A DNA stretch of 64,000 nucleotides from Treponema bryantii (lineage in GTDB: Bacteria; Spirochaetota; Spirochaetia; Treponematales; Treponemataceae), in NCBI RefSeq assembly GCF_036492245.1, contig NZ_AP025286.1, positions 2,232,001 to 2,296,000 on the forward strand, in the 5' to 3' direction. Of the stretch, positions 9,801-17,854 are shown one piece after another (positions within the stretch are counted from its first letter, which is position 1; every line of letters starts with the position of its first letter). The translations under genes and the position numbers were made by a program. Below the pieces are notes generated by a model that saw only the letters and a program-made list of their open reading frames with translations, made no database searches and was not told where the DNA came from.

Positions 9801-10240
9801 CTGATAAAGCAGCGCTGATCGACAGGAAGTTCCTGTGCTTCCTTCAGATATTTTACAGTCAGATAAGCACCGATTTCGCGTCCGAATGAACCGTCATAAA
9901 TTTTCTGAACACCAAGCTTACGAAGGCTTTTGATGATTAGAGGCGCACGCTCACCGTAAATCGCAAAAAAAGCAGGCTCAATAATTAAAGATATTTTTTC
10001 GCCCTTTTTCAGATCTGCTAAAAACTTGTCAACATCATCACGGAAATCGCGGGCATGGTGAACACAAATATTTATACAGCGGCCGCAGTTATTACATTTT
10101 TTAGGGTCAATTTCCATATGGGATTTTCCATTTTTCACAATGGAAACATTAGCACCCATAAGAGAACAGTTATTTATACATTTATTACAACCTATACAGT
10201 TTTCATTTGTAAAAATAATACCGTTATTGAATCTGCTCAT
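6806..10240 (-). CDS. Ferredoxin / [FeFe]-hydrogenase-like / GGDEF / EAL / PAS-like sensor protein
   Basis: 1144 residues. Two 4Fe-4S sites (Cys15-18-21-25 and Cys49-52-55-59) lead into an [FeFe]-hydrogenase-like domain (about 75-350) with L1 SNACPAM, L2 CIANKDE and L3 ACKNGCVGG. The four Cys ligands of the H-cluster cubane are kept, but the proton-relay Cys is Ala and the L2 Lys is Asn, suggesting sensing rather than turnover. A third Fe-S motif (CGSCGYNSC) precedes a degenerate GGDEF domain (EGGSF). The EAL domain is near-canonical: AEVL, EITES, DDFGSGYS, KLD, EGVET. The tail (about 900-1144) is PAS-like. It probably degrades c-di-GMP under control of a redox or H2-related signal. The ATG at 10240 is chosen for GAGGCG upstream; it lies 8 nt after the FIST gene stop, in an operon with the kinase. 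Confidence 0.85.
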   Translation of the reverse strand: MSRFNNGIIFTNENCIGCNKCINNCSLMGANVSIVKNGKSHMEIDPKKCNNCGRCINICVHHARDFRDDVDKFLADLKKGEKISLIIEPAFFAIYGERAPLIIKSLRKLGVQKIYDGSFGREIGAYLTVKYLKEAQELPVDQRCFISNACPAMVTVVQKYHPFLLNKMIPVQPPVICASIYIHKYLGDDNKLACLGACIANKDEAISENTKNVLSYNLTFAHLMEHLPEVTEEDSEYSSELDLKGKGFGSIVSIGGEFSDIVSYFFSHKETILALKGFSSDHLSSLYMSLDDNFKNNQPLFAEITACKNGCVGGPGVYHKDYNPATVYSNAITIRRSTYENYTDIDNPEKFWKQICAQFKYIRSEDFTRGYTDYSRQQFKIPKSAFDEIFTDMLKDTPHKQSINCGSCGYNSCKDMARAIAYGYSRKENCIQYMKELLVQRIFTDPETGVMTRTAFIQAGNKLFSDNPKKTYIVAIGDVNKLKIINDLYGFTAGNDALKQIAATLKQIVGEQGLIARLEGGSFAVCMENSVDNLQKLQACKVFDNGSVHMSFPITMHFGIRIANSSLGITTAMDQASLCMDKNISSVQNTFTAFTEKNIEDTHLEAEITSQMQQALADDEFKIWFQPQYSAATGEMVGAEVLCRWIREDGTIISPAVFIPIAEKNGFIRMLDEEIWTNVFVAVRSWLDVGIDPVPISINISRISLETDKLYYVIKRLKERYNIPEKYIHFEITESASINADKELNDRIQKLRDLGFRIAMDDFGSGYSSLNALKDMPINILKLDMGFMRGEDNLNRGGTIINYVVRMAQGLEYITVAEGVETQEQADFLRSIGVNVIQGFLYAKPMPEDQFVELLKSHKGAASIIRPRTFGQIDIRKFLSPDSSESLMFEELSGPAAIYEFDDQAKSLILIRANKKFLKLFELDDLVFPEIRKNLKKLMGKESFKWLVEQSELSLSERKEICCYIEMRTFMKHNPLYVKNYIKEISCNEHKHSFYILTEDITNEKLTENTLEIANHQLGLMTENTQIGLLLMHVDFDIKRIVSGMKIHVLRVNQNFLDISGYSKETVLNWTAKEAFDIIHPNDRLGFKVAMVKAFLSNFKKPATYVYRARHCNGNYFYVKFVSTGVQQPDKSYLFITNYIVLDL

Positions 10241-10247
10241 AAACGCC

Positions 10248-11360
10248 TCATTCGAACACAATAAGAATCATTGTCTGATTCAGATGTATAAAATTGAGCT
10301 GTTCCCCATACCCTGAAACACCTATATATTTTCCGTAATTACGGAGTACATTCACAAACTCTCCAAAAGAAGATTCCTTTTCAAAAAGTTTTGAACGTGA
10401 AAGACAGTTAATTGAAATTGTAAATGACGGCTTTTCAAAATCATTTTTTACACGCTGAACAGTTTCATTCCAGACACGCCTGATATTATCTGTTTCAAGC
10501 AGCAGCAGTTTTGTATGATTATAAATTGTTGAAAAATATGAAATTGAACCGTCTGGAAAAACTTTATCTGCTTCAGTAATATTGATGGAACCATCAACAA
10601 TACGTCCCATAGGATGAGAAGATAATTCCTGGCTAAGCTGTTCTACAGAAACATTAAGGGCTCGGGAAATAATTTCTGCAGCCGGTTCATTATTATACTC
10701 CATTACAGTTCGTTCTTCACAATCGGCATAAGTTGCAGAAAAACGATATGAAGTTGGTTTGAAAATATTTTCACGGTAAAAACCTATTTTTCCATTCAGA
10801 TTATGAATAAAAACAAAAGCACAGGTCTGTTTGAATATATCACCATTTAAGGCTACATAAGTCTCACTACGATCCGGCATTGTTCCGGCAGAACCACCAG
10901 CCACTGTAATTCCAGTTTCAGAAAGAACTTCTTCAAAAGTATCTAAGACCAGTTCCTCACCTTTTCCAAAGGCAGTCATAAATTCAAGGCAGCAGGTATT
11001 TTCTAAAGAAGAGAGTTTATCCATTGCAGCTTTGATATGAGCCTTGTACATATTAGGATGACGGTCAATATCAAAAAGCAGGCCGGCAGAAACTTCAACA
11101 CCAGAATTGATAACCATTACAGATGCACCGCAATGGCTGTAGCCCTCAGACGTATAATTTACATATGTAGATGAACCAATAACAACAGCGTCCGGATAAC
11201 GCACTTTCAGTTTCTGCGAAAAGAACCAGAGCATGTCTATTTCACTAAAGAAAATAATCAATTGGGGAGTTACTTCATGGGCATCTAACTGAGTCTGGAT
11301 TTCTGAATAAGCTTCTTCGTTTACAGAACTTGATGTAAGGGCAACAACACATCTATCCAC
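10248..11360 (-). CDS. FIST-domain sensory protein
   Basis: 370 residues covering FIST_N (VVALTSSSVNEEAY, PDAVVIGSSTYVNYTSEGY) and FIST_C regions. FIST is a sensory domain thought to bind small ligands and usually accompanies kinases, receptors or c-di-GMP enzymes. No transmembrane helix is visible, so it is probably cytosolic. GTG start at 11360, six bases after AGGAGG. It lies between the hybrid kinase (14 nt) and the hydrogenase-like c-di-GMP protein (8 nt), so the three proteins probably act in one pathway. Confidence 0.85.
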   Translation of the reverse strand: MDRCVVALTSSSVNEEAYSEIQTQLDAHEVTPQLIIFFSEIDMLWFFSQKLKVRYPDAVVIGSSTYVNYTSEGYSHCGASVMVINSGVEVSAGLLFDIDRHPNMYKAHIKAAMDKLSSLENTCCLEFMTAFGKGEELVLDTFEEVLSETGITVAGGSAGTMPDRSETYVALNGDIFKQTCAFVFIHNLNGKIGFYRENIFKPTSYRFSATYADCEERTVMEYNNEPAAEIISRALNVSVEQLSQELSSHPMGRIVDGSINITEADKVFPDGSISYFSTIYNHTKLLLLETDNIRRVWNETVQRVKNDFEKPSFTISINCLSRSKLFEKESSFGEFVNVLRNYGKYIGVSGYGEQLNFIHLNQTMILIVFE

Positions 11361-11374
11361 AAAGCACCTCCTTT

Positions 11375-13123
11375 CTATGAACGTTTATTTTCTCTGAAGA
11401 ATAACATAAGAACCTTTAAGAGTGAAGGCATATCTACAGGTTTTACGAGATATGCATTTACACCGCAATTAAATGCGCGGCTTTTTTCTTCTGGAAGGGC
11501 ATCTGCCGTAAGGGCAACAATAGGAATTTCTGATACCTTAGGATTCTGAAAGTTTCTGATGATTCGTGTAGTTTCATATCCATCCATAACAGGCATCTGC
11601 AAATCAAGAATAACAAGCTCATAAGTGCCAGGTTCACTGTCACGGAGTTTTTCAATTGCAAACGAACCATCAATAGCTTCATCAACAACAAAGCCTTCTT
11701 CTCGCATTGCTTCAACAAGGATTTCACGGTTAAGCTGATTATCATCAACAACAAGCACACGGCGTCCCTTGAAGTCGTAAATAATAATATCCTGCTCTTC
11801 TTCAATTTCTGTAAGCTGAGGAATTGAAAGTGGGATAATTGCCGTAAACTCAGAACCTTTTCCAAGCTCACTTACAACTTCTATTGTACCGCCCATAATT
11901 TCCACGAGAGACTTTGCAATGGTAAGTCCAAGGCCTGTTCCTTCTGCAGAAACAGGAGAAGATTTATCCCGCGCAAAAGGTTCAAAAACATGCTCCATAA
12001 ATTCAGGAGTCATACCACAGCCTTCATCACGAATATGGAATTCATTTACGATTCTACTTTCATCTTCTGTAGAAAGCTGAATTACAGAAATCTGAATTCT
12101 ACCGCCTTCATAAGAATATTTTACCGCATTGCTTATAAGATTAAGCAGAATCTGCTTTAAGCGTAAACTGTCGCAGGAAAGCACATCTTCATCAAGCATG
12201 CTGAAATCAAGATCAACTGTAAGTTTTTTATTATCAATTTCATTCTGAAGAAGCTGGCAGACATTATCTATGATTTCATGGATACTGCACATTTCTTCTT
12301 CAACAACAGATTTTCCGCTGTCGATTTTAGAAATATCAAGAACCTCATTTACAAGATTCATAAGATGGTCTGATGCACGTGAAATCTTTTCCAGACTGTC
12401 TGCAAGCTTTTCAGGATTATCCATATTCTTTTTTGCAAGCTCAGTAAAACCAATGATAGAATCCATTGGAGTACGGATATCATGAGAAATATTTGAAATA
12501 AAGTCCTGCTTCTGCTTAATAGCTTCATTAGCTTCACGTACAGTCTTGATGATGGTTCTCTGCTGTTTCTGATAAATATGAGTCTGATATCTGAAAATAG
12601 AAGCAATAATAATAACAACTGCTATCATTGTTATTACCATATCCATCAGGACCATTTTTACGCTTTCCATTTTCATTATTATTTCCGGATGGTAATAAGA
12701 ATAAATAACTAAAACTATAAACTCGGCAATACTTATAATGAAAACAACAACACAACTTCTTCCCTTAATCAGCAGGAACGGGAATACAAAACCGAGAAGA
12801 CACCAGAGCGGCATACCGCCTTCAATTCCACCAGAAGAGATAAAAAGACTCGGTAAAATAAAATTATTAAAAAGAATTGAAAAGACTATAATTGCAAGCT
12901 GTGAACGTTTAAGGGTATTTGCAATCCAGAAGATCAGAAAAAACAGAATCAGACATGTAAATGAAAGAATCTGTGTCATAGGATTCTGATGCATGACAAC
13001 TGCAATAAAACAGGCAAATGCAACTCCAAGGATTCCTACAAGCAGGATAATATTGAGAAGTCTGTGTTGAATGTCATACTGTTCACCAAAGAGACGCCTG
13101 AGAAGCCTGTTTTTTTTCAGCAT
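11375..13123 (-). CDS. Membrane hybrid histidine kinase with receiver domain
   Basis: 582 residues. About six transmembrane helices (residues 20-180), a short coiled linker, HisKA with phosphoacceptor His in ISHDIRTPMDS, HATPase_c with N-box (LISNAVKYS), DEGCGM and GTGLGLTIAKSL, then a C-terminal receiver domain (VVDDNQ; phosphoacceptor Asp in LDLQMPVMDG). It heads the operon with the FIST and hydrogenase-like genes and has no separate output domain, so a downstream HPt or partner must receive the signal. No Shine-Dalgarno sequence; a -10 box ends 8 nt before the ATG. Confidence 0.92.
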   Translation of the reverse strand: MLKKNRLLRRLFGEQYDIQHRLLNIILLVGILGVAFACFIAVVMHQNPMTQILSFTCLILFFLIFWIANTLKRSQLAIIVFSILFNNFILPSLFISSGGIEGGMPLWCLLGFVFPFLLIKGRSCVVVFIISIAEFIVLVIYSYYHPEIIMKMESVKMVLMDMVITMIAVVIIIASIFRYQTHIYQKQQRTIIKTVREANEAIKQKQDFISNISHDIRTPMDSIIGFTELAKKNMDNPEKLADSLEKISRASDHLMNLVNEVLDISKIDSGKSVVEEEMCSIHEIIDNVCQLLQNEIDNKKLTVDLDFSMLDEDVLSCDSLRLKQILLNLISNAVKYSYEGGRIQISVIQLSTEDESRIVNEFHIRDEGCGMTPEFMEHVFEPFARDKSSPVSAEGTGLGLTIAKSLVEIMGGTIEVVSELGKGSEFTAIIPLSIPQLTEIEEEQDIIIYDFKGRRVLVVDDNQLNREILVEAMREEGFVVDEAIDGSFAIEKLRDSEPGTYELVILDLQMPVMDGYETTRIIRNFQNPKVSEIPIVALTADALPEEKSRAFNCGVNAYLVKPVDMPSLLKVLMLFFRENKRS

Positions 13124-13131
13124 ATCGTTTT

Positions 13132-13160
13132 ATTATATCACTAGTCAGCAAGTTTTACAA
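13132..13160 (-). promoter_or_regulatory. Hybrid kinase promoter, leaderless type
   Basis: -35 TTGTAA (13160-13155), 17-bp spacer, -10 TATAAT (13137-13132), then 8 nt to the ATG at 13123. No ribosome binding site. Confidence 0.55.
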
Positions 13161-13201
13161 AATCAATTTTTTACCTTATACTATGAATCTGAGGTGAAAA
13201 A

Positions 13202-14488
13202 ATGCAGAATTCATTTGTTGACGTACGTACCGGACCAGAAAATTCTAAATGGGAACAGGCAAATAAACGGGAAATTCCTATTTACGGACGAAACAATGAA
13301 ATCCGCTCAGAATTTGAACGCGATTATACAAGAATTCTGCACTCTCAGGCATACCGCCGCCTTAAACACAAAACACAGGTATTCTTTGCACCTCATAATG
13401 ACCATATCTGTACAAGAATGGAACACGTTATGCACGTTGCTTCTGTTGCAACAACCATCGCAAAATACCTTGGATTAAATGACCAGCTCGCAGGTGCAAT
13501 TGCAATGGGACACGATATTGGGCATGCACCTTTCGGTCACCATGGAGAAGACTGTCTGAACAAACTGCTTGAACAGAAAGAAGGACATAATGCTCCAAAG
13601 AAATTCTGGCACGAACGCAACAGTCTTTTTTTTGCTGATTTTATTGAGACGCTTCCAGATCCGAATGGCTTTGAACAACCTTTAAATCTGACTTACGCTG
13701 TACGAGACGGCCTTATCTGTCACTGCGGAGAAATTGACCAGCAGGCTATTAAACCCCGTGAAGAAGCTATTGACCTGTACTCTATTAAACGGCCGGGAAT
13801 TATTCAGCCGTACACATGGGAAGGCTGTGTAGTAAAGATTGCTGATAAAATTGCGTACCTTGGTAGAGACATCGAGGATGCCCGCGCTTATCACATTCTG
13901 GACATGTCGGCTTATAGAGAGCTCCGGGAAATTGTCGGCAGCACGCTCGGTTTTGAGAGAAAGGGAGCGCGGGCATTACGGAGCGGTAAAGCAGTAAACA
14001 CCACAACTCTCATAAACGACCTTATTGTAGACCTCTGCGAACAGAGCAGTCCTGAAAAAGGTCTGTGCTTTTCTGAAGAGTATTTCCGCTTCATCATCGA
14101 GCTCAAGAAATTTAATTTTGCACATATTTATAAGCACTGGCGTCTTGGAGAATTTGCCATCTACGCCGAGAACATCATAGGAACTCTTTTCCGAACTCTG
14201 CAGAAAACTATGATTTATGCAGAAACCGGACGTGTTGCCCAGGCACTGCGCTTTTATCCGAAACTCTGTGCTACCTTTGAAGACTGGCTCATAAAATACA
14301 CTACTTACAAACCATTTATAGCAGAACGCCACAGTTTTGCAGACCGCAAGCAGGTTTTAAAATATAATACACAGCCTGTATTCGATCTTCACGATAATGA
14401 ATCTTACACTAAATGTATAATAGAATTTATTTCAGGAATGACAGATCAGTTTGCAATTCAGGTTTACGAAGAAATAATTACATTCTAA
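13202..14488 (+). CDS. dgt: Deoxyguanosinetriphosphate triphosphohydrolase-like protein
   Basis: 428 residues, HD superfamily dNTPase. The N-terminal YRRLKHKTQVF segment, the metal-binding His in CTRMEHVMHV, and the HD pair in GHDIGHAPFGHHGE are diagnostic. These enzymes hydrolyse dNTPs to deoxynucleoside and triphosphate, controlling nucleotide pools. ATG preceded by GAGGTG. Its stop overlaps the stop of the convergent EAL gene by 4 nt, leaving no room for a terminator between them. Confidence 0.9.
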   Translation: MQNSFVDVRTGPENSKWEQANKREIPIYGRNNEIRSEFERDYTRILHSQAYRRLKHKTQVFFAPHNDHICTRMEHVMHVASVATTIAKYLGLNDQLAGAIAMGHDIGHAPFGHHGEDCLNKLLEQKEGHNAPKKFWHERNSLFFADFIETLPDPNGFEQPLNLTYAVRDGLICHCGEIDQQAIKPREEAIDLYSIKRPGIIQPYTWEGCVVKIADKIAYLGRDIEDARAYHILDMSAYRELREIVGSTLGFERKGARALRSGKAVNTTTLINDLIVDLCEQSSPEKGLCFSEEYFRFIIELKKFNFAHIYKHWRLGEFAIYAENIIGTLFRTLQKTMIYAETGRVAQALRFYPKLCATFEDWLIKYTTYKPFIAERHSFADRKQVLKYNTQPVFDLHDNESYTKCIIEFISGMTDQFAIQVYEEIITF

Positions 14489-16416
14489 TTAACAGAAGCA
14501 GCAGTTCGTTTCAACAGTTCAATACATTCAACTGCAGGAAGCGGTCTGCTGTATAAAAAGCCCTGAATATAATCAACACCGGCACGTTCAACAAGATAAT
14601 TCTGATTGTTTGTCTCAACACCTTCAACCAGAATCTTAAAACCTACACCCTTAAAGGTACTTACAAGATCAAAGAAAAGACTGACACCTTTCTGCCCCTC
14701 TTCCATTGCAAGCACGAGAGAGCGGTCCATTTTAATAGTAGAAAATGGCAGAGAAATGACGTTTGTAAGATTTGAATAACCTGTTCCAAAATCATCAAGA
14801 TAGAATTTTACACCTGCACGCGCCAGCGCCAGCATATTATGCATAACCAGCTCATAGTTATCAATGAAAATACTTTCTGTGATTTCCATAATAATATTTG
14901 ACGGAAGTAGACTAAAACGGCTTATGGTATTCAAAACATTTTCAACAACATTTGGATTCATCATCTGATAAACAGAAAAGTTAATTGAAACTGCATTTAC
15001 AGTATCCCTATTGTCAGAAATAAATTTACAGACTTTTTCAAAAGCAACAAAACCAAGCATTTCTATAAGACCTCGGTTTTCTGCAACCTGAACAAATTCC
15101 TGCGGAGGTATATCTCCAAGTTCTGTATTACGCAGTCGTGAAAGAGCTTCCATGTATTCGAACTTCTTATTATCAATAGAATAAATCGGTTGAAACCAGA
15201 CCTGAAACTGTTCCGATTCAAGTGTAAGTTCACGTTTGAGAATTTTATAAATACAGCGTTTTCTTTCACGGTCTGCAAAAACAGATTCATCACAAATTTG
15301 AAGTGATTTGAGCTGAGCAGCTTTAGTACGCCCCAGCAGATTATTTATCAGATCCATCATTGAATCATAATCATTATCATCTTTTCCAAATTCCAATGCT
15401 GCAGAATAAGACTCAATTGGAATCGGAATTACGGAATTTATATCTGAAGAAAGTTTTTTAATATCTTCCATTATTCTCTGACTCTTCTGATGAACTTCAT
15501 CTACAGAATGTCCTATTGCAGCAAATCTGTTCATTGAAAGTATATATGAATTGCGCTGGAAATACGTCATAAATATTTCACCAAGCTGAAGATAGAGCTG
15601 ATTTAATTCAGATGCATCCAGACAAGACTGTATCATATTGATATTGTCTATTGTCATTACATATAAAACTCCACCCTTATGCTGAATATGAATGCGCTTA
15701 CGAAGGCGGCTTTCTGTCATAAGGCCTGTCCTTATATTTATTTCCATTGTGTAAGACTGAATTGTTACATATGCAAACAGAAGAGAAGTAAAAGAAGCAA
15801 CCCCGGTTAATAAAATTTTGGGGAACAAATATTGAATAATAACAAAATATATTGAAATAAATGGATAGAAGATAAATACCCAGAATATACGCCGCGCAAT
15901 ATTCTTTCTAAGTATGATGACTGTAACTGCAAGAATCACTCCATAACCACAAGCCAGCAGATAAGTAATATTTTTTATTGGTCCACGTATATAACCTTCA
16001 ACATCATCATAATGGAAAATCCATCCTGTTTTTACGTTGATTATAACAAGCAGAAAATAAAGTGTCTGAACAGCCCCAAGCACAGAATTAAACACTTTCT
16101 TTTTTCTTTTATTTTGAAATGCCATATCACAAACATAACTGATCATTATAAAAGGACTTATAAGAAGCGTAAAAAAATAAAGTGATGTAATAAGTGTGCA
16201 GAAAGAATGAGAAAGTTCTGTATAATGAGCTATACAATATACAGAAACCATATTAGCAGCAGCACAAAAAAAGGTTGCAAGGGCTGCGTAAAGAAAGAAT
16301 CTCTGTCTTTTATCATACAGTGCATACGAGAGGATTGTATTAACACCGATAAGAAAAGCGCCCCAGCAGGTTATGAGCTCACCAATAACATAGTAATCTG
16401 AAACTCCAAATTCCAT
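14485..16416 (-). CDS. Membrane c-di-GMP phosphodiesterase (degenerate GGDEF + EAL)
   Basis: 643 residues. Seven or so N-terminal transmembrane helices (about 10-225) form a membrane sensor. A degenerate GGDEF region (about 230-380) has no recognisable signature (MNRFAAIG). The EAL domain (about 395-640) has the catalytic set: EAL in YMEALSRL, Asn in SINFS, Glu in MEITES, LDDFGTGYS, KMDRS, VEGVET. It should hydrolyse c-di-GMP. Monocistronic between dgt and the ACT gene. No Shine-Dalgarno; a -10-like TATCAT ends 7 nt before the ATG. Confidence 0.88.
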   Translation of the reverse strand: MEFGVSDYYVIGELITCWGAFLIGVNTILSYALYDKRQRFFLYAALATFFCAAANMVSVYCIAHYTELSHSFCTLITSLYFFTLLISPFIMISYVCDMAFQNKRKKKVFNSVLGAVQTLYFLLVIINVKTGWIFHYDDVEGYIRGPIKNITYLLACGYGVILAVTVIILRKNIARRIFWVFIFYPFISIYFVIIQYLFPKILLTGVASFTSLLFAYVTIQSYTMEINIRTGLMTESRLRKRIHIQHKGGVLYVMTIDNINMIQSCLDASELNQLYLQLGEIFMTYFQRNSYILSMNRFAAIGHSVDEVHQKSQRIMEDIKKLSSDINSVIPIPIESYSAALEFGKDDNDYDSMMDLINNLLGRTKAAQLKSLQICDESVFADRERKRCIYKILKRELTLESEQFQVWFQPIYSIDNKKFEYMEALSRLRNTELGDIPPQEFVQVAENRGLIEMLGFVAFEKVCKFISDNRDTVNAVSINFSVYQMMNPNVVENVLNTISRFSLLPSNIIMEITESIFIDNYELVMHNMLALARAGVKFYLDDFGTGYSNLTNVISLPFSTIKMDRSLVLAMEEGQKGVSLFFDLVSTFKGVGFKILVEGVETNNQNYLVERAGVDYIQGFLYSRPLPAVECIELLKRTAASVN

Positions 16417-16423
16417 TTACTAT

Positions 16424-16452
16424 ATGATAGCACACAAAAGCACAGGGCGCAA
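16424..16452 (-). promoter_or_regulatory. EAL-gene promoter, leaderless type
   Basis: -35 TTGCGC (16452-16447), 17-bp spacer, -10 TATCAT (16429-16424), 7 nt to the ATG at 16416. No ribosome binding site is visible. Confidence 0.45.
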
Positions 16453-16483
16453 AATAAATAAATAAACTGTTATATTCAGTAGT

Positions 16484-16753
16484 TTATACGCGATGCATTG
16501 CAGAGAATACTTTCTCGTTCATAATGTTGATTTCTACACCCATATCGGTTGCAAGAGAATTCATATTTGAGCGAAGAGTTTCAATATCAATATCTGCAGC
16601 TGTAAGGTCTACCATCATCATCATTACAAAATTGCCGGAAAGAATTGTCTGTGTAATATCTGCAATGTTGATTTTATGCTCAGAAAGATACTGAGAAACC
16701 TTAGCGATAATTCCAACTTTATCTGAACCTACTACAGTAATAATTGCATTCAT
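16484..16753 (-). CDS. Small ACT-domain protein (UPF0237 type)
   Basis: 89 residues consisting of one ACT fold unit (MNAIITVVGSDKVGIIAKVS, then INIADITQTI). ACT domains bind amino acids or other small ligands and usually regulate metabolic enzymes. It lies 22 nt downstream of argF in the same orientation, with AAGGAG seven bases before the ATG at 16753; a longer reading to 16804 would overlap argF and lacks a ribosome binding site. A role in sensing amino-acid status near arginine synthesis is a guess. Confidence 0.85.
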   Translation of the reverse strand: MNAIITVVGSDKVGIIAKVSQYLSEHKINIADITQTILSGNFVMMMMVDLTAADIDIETLRSNMNSLATDMGVEINIMNEKVFSAMHRV

Positions 16754-16775
16754 TTTAGTCTCCTTATTTTTTCGG

Positions 16776-17768
16776 CTAGAAATTGTTACCGAGAGTTGCA
16801 GCAATTACTGCCTTGATTGTATGCATACGGTTTTCAGCTTCATCGAAAACTACCGACTGTTTGCTTTCAAAAACCTCATCTGTAACTTCCATAGCAGTAA
16901 GACCGAACTTTTCTCCAACCTCTTTTCCAATCTTTGTATTCAAATCATGGAAAGAAGGAAGGTCATGCATAAAGATTGCAGTTGGCTTTGCCTTCTTCAT
17001 AACTTCTGCATTTACCTGATAAGGCTTAAGGTCGTTAATTCGTTCAGCCCAGATTTCATCTGGTTCACCCATGCTTACCCAGACATCAGTATAAATAATA
17101 TCTGCATCTTTTGCAGCCTTATCTACATCACTTTCAAGAGTGATTGAACCACCACTCTCCTGATTCCATTTTTCACACTCATCTACGAGAGCCTTATTTG
17201 GAAAATATTTTTCTGGTGCACAGAGAGTAAGATTCAAACCAAGTTTTGAACATACAATACAGAGTGAGTTTCCAATATTGTAACGTGCATCACCAAAGTA
17301 TACGAGTTTAAGTCCCTTAAGTTTACCAAAGTGCTCACGGATTGTAAGCATATCGGCAAGCATCTGTGTCGGATGATATTCGTTTGTAAGTCCGTTCCAT
17401 ACAACTACGCCAGAATATTTAGCAAGATCTTCTACAAGTGTCTGCTCGAAACCACGGTATTCGATTCCATCAAACATACGGCCGAGTACACGTGCTGTAT
17501 CTGCAATACTTTCCTTTTTACCAATCTGACTGCCTTCTGCAAGATAAGTTGTACAGATTCCAAGATCATGTGCAGCAACCTCAAAAGCACAGCGGGTACG
17601 TGTACTTGTCTTTTCAAAGATGAGGGCAATATTTTTTCCACGGTGAATATCCACAGGAATCCCTTTCTTTTTCTTTTCCTTCAAATCTGCGGCAAGGTCA
17701 AGAAGTCCGGTAATTTCCGCCGGTGAGAAATCTTTTAATGTAAGAAAATTGCGTCCTTTTAAATCCAT
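16776..17768 (-). CDS. argF: Ornithine carbamoyltransferase
   Basis: 330 residues. The carbamoyl-phosphate motif STRTRCAFE, the HPTQ motif and the ornithine loop DVWVSMGE identify an OTCase, which makes citrulline from ornithine and carbamoyl phosphate. The usual HCLP motif is HDLP here: codon 269, at 16964-16962, is GAC (Asp) instead of Cys, a residue normally beside the substrate amine. The gene is otherwise intact. Start at 17768, supported by GAGGTG six bases upstream. A TATAAT box at 17805-17800 gives a conventional leader of about 30 nt. Confidence 0.9.
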   Translation of the reverse strand: MDLKGRNFLTLKDFSPAEITGLLDLAADLKEKKKKGIPVDIHRGKNIALIFEKTSTRTRCAFEVAAHDLGICTTYLAEGSQIGKKESIADTARVLGRMFDGIEYRGFEQTLVEDLAKYSGVVVWNGLTNEYHPTQMLADMLTIREHFGKLKGLKLVYFGDARYNIGNSLCIVCSKLGLNLTLCAPEKYFPNKALVDECEKWNQESGGSITLESDVDKAAKDADIIYTDVWVSMGEPDEIWAERINDLKPYQVNAEVMKKAKPTAIFMHDLPSFHDLNTKIGKEVGEKFGLTAMEVTDEVFESKQSVVFDEAENRMHTIKAVIAATLGNNF

Positions 17769-17854
17769 AAGACACCTCACAAACAATTATGAAAGCATTA
17801 TTATAACAGAAAGAAAAAAATTAAACTAGAGTAAAATTCTTAAGTCACATTAAT

